From Armatimonadota bacterium (lineage in GTDB: Bacteria > Armatimonadota > SYMT01), in NCBI GenBank assembly GCA_020696885.1, contig JAJFMS010000161.1, positions 1 through 8,637 of the forward strand: a DNA stretch of 8,637 nucleotides, read 5' to 3'. Under the pieces are notes generated by a model that did not search any database, was not told where the DNA came from, and was given only the letters and a program-made list of their open reading frames with translations. Positions 5,601-8,637 of this stretch are shown here, piece after piece. A program made the translations under genes and the position numbers. Numbering within the stretch: the first letter of the stretch is position 1; each line of letters begins with the position of its first letter.

Positions 5601-7724
5601 GAACTCCTCCGCCGCGGCTGGGTCCGGCGCTTCGGCGGCCGTCAACACCTCCCGCGCCTGATCGATCACCTCCCGGATGCGCCCGGAGGCCGTGGTGACC
5701 CCCTCTTTCACCTGGGACAGGGAAGCCCGCAGCGCGGCGTCGATCTGGCCGATCAGCAGCGGCCCGATCTCGCGCACCTGCGCCACGGCCTGCTGCTCCA
5801 GCGACAGGAGCTGCAGGCGCACGCCGGCGGCCTCCGCTTCCAGGCCATTCTGCGAGTTCAGGGCTTGCGGCCCCAGGTCCGCCCGGATGATCTCCGACTG
5901 GTCGTCCACGGAGATAAGCAGCTCCGGCAGGCCCTCGTCGAAACCTTCCAGGATCTGCTCGCCCCCCTCGCGGAACGCTTCGGGAAGCTGCTTCACCACG
6001 TCCCCGCAGGCGGCCACGGCTTCCGGGACCTTCTCCTCCATCTCCATCGCCGTCTTGTCGGCAATCGCTCGCACCGCGTCCTTCTGTACCGCGCCGCGCT
6101 CCGTGTCCGGATACTCCTTGGCCTGCTCGTTCCCGCTGTTGCGTGCGGTGGCGGCATGGAGGGTAGTCTCGCGCTTCACGCGAGCCTGGGCATCGGTCTT
6201 CAGCTTGTTGCCGGCGGTCTCGGCGGTAGTGACTGCGGTCTCGGTGTTCTTGCGATGGTCGCCGAACTGCTTGGTGAACTTCGCGCGGGCGCCGGTGCGG
6301 CCGGTCTCCACCTCCGCGCGGCGGTTTTTGAGCGAAACGGCAATCCGCTTCCGGGCATCGGCCACGGAGTCGTCCAGGTACCCGTGCGTAACGGCGAAGG
6401 CCAGGTGGATCTCGGAAGCACGGGTCTCCACGCGCTGCTTCACCGTGTTCCGCAGCGCGCCGGCTCGTGCGTTCAGGTAGCCGCGCACCGACTGGGCTCG
6501 CGCCGCCACCGTCTCTTCCCCGGCCGCCGCCGCGGCGTCCAACCGTGCGATCAGGGCGGACACGTCGGCCAGCGGGGGAGCGGTCTGCGCTCTCGTTTCC
6601 GGCGTCGGCGCCTCATCCGCCACCAGGGGCTCCACGCGGGCGGAGAGATCCGGCGCCGGCGCGGCGCCTGCCGTCGCTTCCTCGGAGGTCGCTTCCTGGG
6701 CAGCACTCTCCGCGGTGGTGCTCTCCGCGGTGGCGCTCCTCGCATCTGCCGCGGCGGGAGATGGCGCTTGCGTGCCTTTCGCTTCCGGCTCCGGAGAAGG
6801 CTTCTTCTCCGAGGCGGCCGAGCTACCCGGCGCGGTCTGTCCGGCTACTCCGGTCCCTCCGGTCGCGGCCTCCGACGCCACCGGAGGGACCACTACCGGT
6901 GATGAAACGGGGACGACGCCCACGCTGTCCGGAGCCGGCGTCGAGACGGGACGCTCCTTTACCTCGTCACCCTTGGACGAAGGCACTGTGGAAGCGGGCG
7001 TGGTGGGAGCGGGCGCTGCCAGCAGCTGCGCCAACTGGTCCCGGGTTCCGGGCGGGCAAAGCGCCAGGGCCCGGGGCGTCACTGCCAGCCGGGCGAGCGG
7101 ATCCAGCACGATGATCCGCGCGTAGACCTGCGCGGCCGTATCGGTGGCGCCGGACGCGATGATCGCGGCGATCTCGGAGAGCGCCGCATTCACCGCGGTG
7201 CTCGGATCGCGCACCGCCTCCTTGCGGGAGATCGTGTCTCCCGAGCCGGAGCCGCGCTGCTGGAGCGCGTGGGTCAGCTCATGGGCCAGAAGGTGCTGCC
7301 CCTCGGGCGCGGCGGGCCGGTACTCACCCTCGGCGAAGTAGAGGTCTTCCCCGCGCGTGTAGGCCCGGGCTTCGAGGGCGCTGGCGGCCTGTGCCGCCGG
7401 GGCGTCCGCGTGGACGCGGATGCTGCCGAAGTCGTGGCCCATCCGCTCCTCGAAGAAGCGGCGCGTGTCCGGTGCCAGCGGCGACCCGGGTCCCGCCGAA
7501 GCGGCCCGCGCGACCGCGGCGTCGGCCGCCGGTGGCTCCGTCGCGGCCGGCGCGGGAGGCCCGGCGAAGCTCGGTTCCGGCGCCGTGACTTCCCCGGCGA
7601 TGCGGTCCGCTTCCCGCTCGTGGGCGTCACCGGACCGGCTCACGCGCAGGCGGGTCTGCACCGCATCGCGCGGCGCCGGAGTGACGGAAACGGGACGCGG
7701 CCCGGCGGTGACACGGCCGCTCAT
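2631..7724 (-). CDS. Giant eCIS cargo: DUF4157 - helical/membrane region - HINT - GIY-YIG-like nuclease toxin
   Basis: A 1697-residue multidomain protein. Visible parts in order: residues 25-46, the entry motif RVSRSGDAHEREADRIAGEV; residues 83-156, the DUF4157 core (FFEERMGHDFGSIRVH and the metallopeptidase-type HELTH at 148-152); about 170-220, a small helical segment; 225-385, an Ala/Pro/Ser/Thr/Glu-rich linker; 385-865, a long charged helical region; 866-934, very hydrophobic helices (GGIILGLLAVVLVVVAVIVL and more); 1071-1106, six VVEPAK-type repeats; 1110-1285, a Pro/Gly-rich linker; 1290-1400, a coiled coil; 1410-1545, HINT; 1546-1697, a GIY-YIG-like terminal domain. DUF4157 is known as an N-terminal marker of eCIS-associated toxins, so this is most likely the payload carried in or on the tube, with HINT releasing the tip. 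ATG 7724 overlaps the stop of the preceding gene (ATGA), and GGGGGG lies 9 bases upstream. There is no signal peptide, which fits loading inside the producing cell. Confidence 0.9.
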   Translation of the reverse strand: MSGRVTAGPRPVSVTPAPRDAVQTRLRVSRSGDAHEREADRIAGEVTAPEPSFAGPPAPAATEPPAADAAVARAASAGPGSPLAPDTRRFFEERMGHDFGSIRVHADAPAAQAASALEARAYTRGEDLYFAEGEYRPAAPEGQHLLAHELTHALQQRGSGSGDTISRKEAVRDPSTAVNAALSEIAAIIASGATDTAAQVYARIIVLDPLARLAVTPRALALCPPGTRDQLAQLLAAPAPTTPASTVPSSKGDEVKERPVSTPAPDSVGVVPVSSPVVVPPVASEAATGGTGVAGQTAPGSSAASEKKPSPEPEAKGTQAPSPAAADARSATAESTTAESAAQEATSEEATAGAAPAPDLSARVEPLVADEAPTPETRAQTAPPLADVSALIARLDAAAAAGEETVAARAQSVRGYLNARAGALRNTVKQRVETRASEIHLAFAVTHGYLDDSVADARKRIAVSLKNRRAEVETGRTGARAKFTKQFGDHRKNTETAVTTAETAGNKLKTDAQARVKRETTLHAATARNSGNEQAKEYPDTERGAVQKDAVRAIADKTAMEMEEKVPEAVAACGDVVKQLPEAFREGGEQILEGFDEGLPELLISVDDQSEIIRADLGPQALNSQNGLEAEAAGVRLQLLSLEQQAVAQVREIGPLLIGQIDAALRASLSQVKEGVTTASGRIREVIDQAREVLTAAEAPDPAAAEEFTARIETFASDAANGAGDLLEETGGAVAGALGRVVTDAEIALGQVERGITKRRDDLFASAEQSIAEFVTAADKLLGDTVGQLLNLFDEKSFEIDTRLTAVLASLKTAFDKTLAEAGAMITKMVDTALHENENLLFTLKVEMRRGAYEAAWDFDHPVRAAIRTALEIVGGIILGLLAVVLVVVAVIVLFKLAVAALVAAGLSTAVATAVVTIVGLAILGYGIYSAYSMRRRHGESVGDALLGAVLDVTGINEIIRGALRPHLTPFERAYAIAHGVGTLAALVLPFAKGPMKKLNVVIDSFLPNAVVNPSQGAAWRALGRALGVGKNANPMGGGLFGGSGAFPEGGVVPIIEPLRPVAPKLTEPAVVEPAKVVEPAKVVEPAKVVEPAKVVEPAKVVEPARVEEPAQANEPPGTAEPGTGKPPAAVPRATRIPGVGEKPLLPEVRPPGPARTPNNDVIPITRASKARPPAPPKTGAPKTNAPARKALPEHAENAVELVEAAQAAEAADAALAAEAMAEPLVVGGRFRPGGSNPLTVRNSGAAGGGRGPSGPTRPPSPGRGGSGPTQSGPGPRRIGPKAPEPVPEPTLSEKLEAILQKEPGEASKDLAALAAERKPQLDALDQEINQLSRVIEGLGEQRTKEGGFTRGPKGERIDPRQQLQDFINELKVKRSALEAQREPLAREASEIAAYDKINTYKLNPDPWPCFGAGTVVWTELGPRPIELIQEGWRVWAFCFTQREPVLCRVSSVTQGLTDHFYHVQVSGRTVLATGAHPFWVEALEAWVPARDLVPGMRLKGLRPELIPWVEVNALVELAEPLATFNLSVEGAPSYYVGSGFLVHNTPPTPAAKNYGLGKYTVYEGVYTGSDPVLQARYKGRIYIGQTVDPVKIRQGGHHWEAVQNLKKPGLTQQQIEFWEFKRDMTLRPRIQGLTKVQADYFEQFNLNLERQNLRTRGVDTGKVMYRREQALPERFRTLAEKIAADPQVRRLGLCPR
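2634..3089 (-). other. C-terminal toxin domain of the cargo, GIY-YIG nuclease-like
   Basis: Residues 1546-1697. The motif pair VYEGVYTG (1562-1569) and IYIGQT (1582-1587) resembles the GIY and YIG strands. Arg1594 in VKIRQGGHHWEA sits where the catalytic Arg of the family is found, and His1598/1599 follow. Candidate catalytic Glu residues are 1617 and 1620 (QQQIEFWEFKRDM) or 1643 (DYFEQF). The gap between the two Tyr residues (16) is longer than the usual 10-12, with SDPVLQARYKGR inserted. Established families of polymorphic toxins include URI-type GIY-YIG nucleases, and the placement directly after HINT fits. Activity is inferred from motifs only. Confidence 0.6.
3090..3497 (-). other. HINT (Hedgehog/intein) autoprocessing domain of the cargo
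   Basis: Residues 1410-1545. The domain begins with Cys1410 in PCFGAGTVVW (block A), has TGAHPFW with His1477 (block B), and ends GSGFLVHN with His1544-Asn1545 (block G), followed by Thr1546. At 136 residues it is a minimal HINT without a homing endonuclease. All residues needed for N-S acyl shift and Asn cyclisation are present. In polymorphic toxins such domains cleave the C-terminal toxin free rather than splice. Confidence 0.87.
4407..4514. repeat. 18-bp in-frame tandem repeat, 6 units (VVEPAK array)
   Basis: Six contiguous 18-bp units. The three at 4461-4514 are identical (CTTGGCTGGTTCGACCAC on the plus strand), and the three at 4407-4460 differ by one to four bases. They encode the hexapeptide VVEPAK (VVEPAR in the final, most diverged unit) at residues 1071-1106 of the cargo, likely an extended spacer between the hydrophobic part and the C-terminal toxin part. 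Identity of the last three units at DNA level points to recent expansion. Confidence 0.95.
4922..5129 (-). other. Hydrophobic, probably membrane-inserting segment of the cargo
   Basis: Residues 866-934 contain a run of Gly, Ala, Val, Leu and Ile long enough for two to three membrane helices. It includes GLLAVVLVVVAVIVLF and TAVATAVVTIVGLAILGYGI, and is closed by the positive SMRRRHG. A weaker hydrophobic stretch (AHGVGTLAALVLPFAKG) follows near residue 980. In a payload without a signal peptide this could help the toxin part cross or insert into a target membrane. Confidence 0.7.
7260..7652 (-). other. DUF4157 metallopeptidase-like leader domain of the cargo
   Basis: Residues 25-155. The two expected parts are present: the DAHEREADRIAGEV entry motif, and a core with RRFFEERMGHDFGSIRVH, SALEARAYTRGEDLYFAEGE and HLLAHELTHALQQ. 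The HExxH zinc motif (148-152) is intact. This domain is known at the N-terminus of many eCIS-associated toxins. Whether it acts as a protease or only as a loading signal cannot be read from the sequence. Confidence 0.88.
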
Positions 7725-8002
7725 GACCCGGTGCCCCCCATCCCGGCAAACACCGAGCGGGCTGCCCGCGCTCCGAGTTGGTCCGGAGCGATGCCCGGGG
7801 CGGCATCGAGGACGCCGTCCAGGGCCGTTACCTGCAGGCTACCCCCGGTCTCGCCGCCGAGCGCCTCCGGAACGCCGTGCTCCGTAAGCAGGCGAGTCAG
7901 CTCCCGGGTGAACGCGTCGCCCACCGCCTCCCCGTCTCGCTCGGCGACGCCGTGCAGGACCAGCTCGTCGATCTGCAGCTCGATCTGTGCGGGCCGGATC
8001 AT
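7721..8002 (-). CDS. Small conserved-looking eCIS protein of unknown function between ATPase and cargo
   Basis: A 93-residue acidic protein. It opens MIRPAQIELQIDELVLHGVA, has a helical segment GDAFTRELTRLLTEHGVPEA (residues 28-47), a flexible Gly-rich middle, and ends with IAPDQLGARAARSVFAGMGG. This general plan (a short strand, a helix with a RELTRLL-type pattern, and a C-terminal GxxAARSVFxG helix) is one I associate with small proteins beside DUF4157 cargo genes, but I cannot give it a family name. Its ATG overlaps the ATPase stop, and its stop overlaps the cargo ATG, both as ATGA. It is therefore probably made in step with the cargo, and a role as cargo chaperone or loading adaptor is reasonable inference. 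No membrane segment is seen. Confidence 0.75.
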   Translation of the reverse strand: MIRPAQIELQIDELVLHGVAERDGEAVGDAFTRELTRLLTEHGVPEALGGETGGSLQVTALDGVLDAAPGIAPDQLGARAARSVFAGMGGTGS

Positions 8003-8637
8003 GAGGAGCCCCCCGGAGGAGCGCCGCTCCGCGCGCCCGGCAGCGGCCAGCCCTGCAGCTCGCCGTGGGTCATGCTCTGCTCCAGCTTGGCGTACTCCCG
8101 CACCGCCGCCAGCCGGAGGTGGTCCATGCAGATGGCCGAGCCGGCCTCGGCGGCCAGGAACGCCGCGCCCAGCGCGATGTTGCGGATGCTTCCGCCTGCC
8201 ACGTTGAGCTGCGCGAGCCGGTCCGGATCGATCGCGTGGGTGGGGACCCCGCTGGGGAAGGCGGTGCGCCAGATGCGCACCCGCTCCGCAGCATCGGGAA
8301 ACGGGAAGGTGACCACGAAGCGCAGGCGCCGCAGGAATGCCGTGTCCAGGGCGCTCTTCATGTTGGTGGTGAGGATCGCCAGCCCCCGGTACGCCTCCAT
8401 CCGCTGGAGGAGGTAGGAGACCTCAATGTTGGCGTAGCGGTCGTGGCTGTCTTTCACCTCGCTGCGCTTGCCGAAGAGCGCGTCCGCCTCATCGAACAGC
8501 AGGACCGCGCCCCCGAGCTCCGCCGCATCGAAGATGCGCCGCAGGTTCTTCTCCGTCTCGCCGATGTACTTGCTCACCACGCCGGCCAGGTCGATGCGGT
8601 ACAGGTCCAGCCGCAGCTCGTTCGCCAGCACCTCGGC
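7999..8637 (-). CDS. AAA+ ATPase of the eCIS locus (Afp15-type), 5' end outside window
   Basis: The last 212 residues of an AAA+ ATPase. Visible motifs: the substrate-facing pore segment GVVSKYIGETEKN (residues 19-31 of the visible part), Walker B VLLFDEADALFGKR (45-58), sensor 1 ILTTN (88-92), and arginine-finger-type FLRRLRF (101-107). The small helical lid follows, with GGSIRNIALGAAFLAAE including sensor 2. Walker A lies upstream of the window. Membrane-independent AAA+ ATPases of this type are a standard part of eCIS loci (Afp15 and relatives), where they act in particle assembly. The frame is open to the window edge, and codon use is like that of its neighbours. The stop TGA (8001-7999) overlaps the next start. 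Confidence 0.92.
   Translation of the reverse strand, partial: AEVLANELRLDLYRIDLAGVVSKYIGETEKNLRRIFDAAELGGAVLLFDEADALFGKRSEVKDSHDRYANIEVSYLLQRMEAYRGLAILTTNMKSALDTAFLRRLRFVVTFPFPDAAERVRIWRTAFPSGVPTHAIDPDRLAQLNVAGGSIRNIALGAAFLAAEAGSAICMDHLRLAAVREYAKLEQSMTHGELQGWPLPGARSGAPPGGSS

Overview
The window is one strand-consistent operon fragment, read entirely on the minus strand (right to left), from a high-GC bacterium. It encodes part of an extracellular contractile injection system (eCIS, the phage-tail-like machines of the Afp/PVC type) with its cargo. No gene on the plus strand is supported. The organism cannot be named from the sequence. The GC-rich coding bias, the DUF4157-type cargo and the short-period repeats would suit an environmental bacterium such as Gemmatimonadota, Chloroflexota or a similar soil lineage, but that is a guess.

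Order of transcription: (1) the C-terminal part of an AAA+ ATPase (8637-7999, entering from outside the window); (2) a 93-residue small protein of unknown function (8002-7721); (3) a 1697-residue multidomain cargo protein (7724-2631); (4) a 150-residue protein of unknown function (2599-2147); (5) a CIS tube/Afp7-type baseplate protein (2094-1396); (6) a small LysM-type baseplate protein (1232-870); (7) a VgrG/gpD-like (Afp8-type) hub protein starting at GTG 866 and leaving the window at position 1. Genes 1-2 and 2-3 overlap by ATGA, and gene 7 starts three bases after the stop of gene 6, so the set looks co-transcribed and partly translationally coupled. No promoter, terminator or RNA gene was seen.

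The centrepiece is the giant cargo. It has an N-terminal DUF4157 metallopeptidase-like module with an intact HELTH motif, a disordered Ala/Pro/Ser linker, a roughly 480-residue helical region, a strongly hydrophobic probable membrane segment, a VVEPAK hexapeptide array encoded by 18-bp repeats, a Pro/Gly-rich linker and a coiled coil. It ends with a HINT autoprocessing domain (Cys1410 to His1544-Asn1545) and a 152-residue terminal domain that resembles a GIY-YIG nuclease. This reads as a polymorphic-toxin payload adapted for eCIS delivery: the leader would target or load it, and HINT would cut off the nuclease tip.

The stretch 1233-1500, between and inside the CIS tube and LysM genes, differs from the rest. 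It carries an eight-copy 7-bp array that abuts the LysM start codon, a second small heptamer array, a TACTCATTCTCT repeat inside the 3' end of the CIS tube frame, and a G-quadruplex-type motif. The CIS tube protein seems to have acquired an unrelated 47-residue tail from this DNA.
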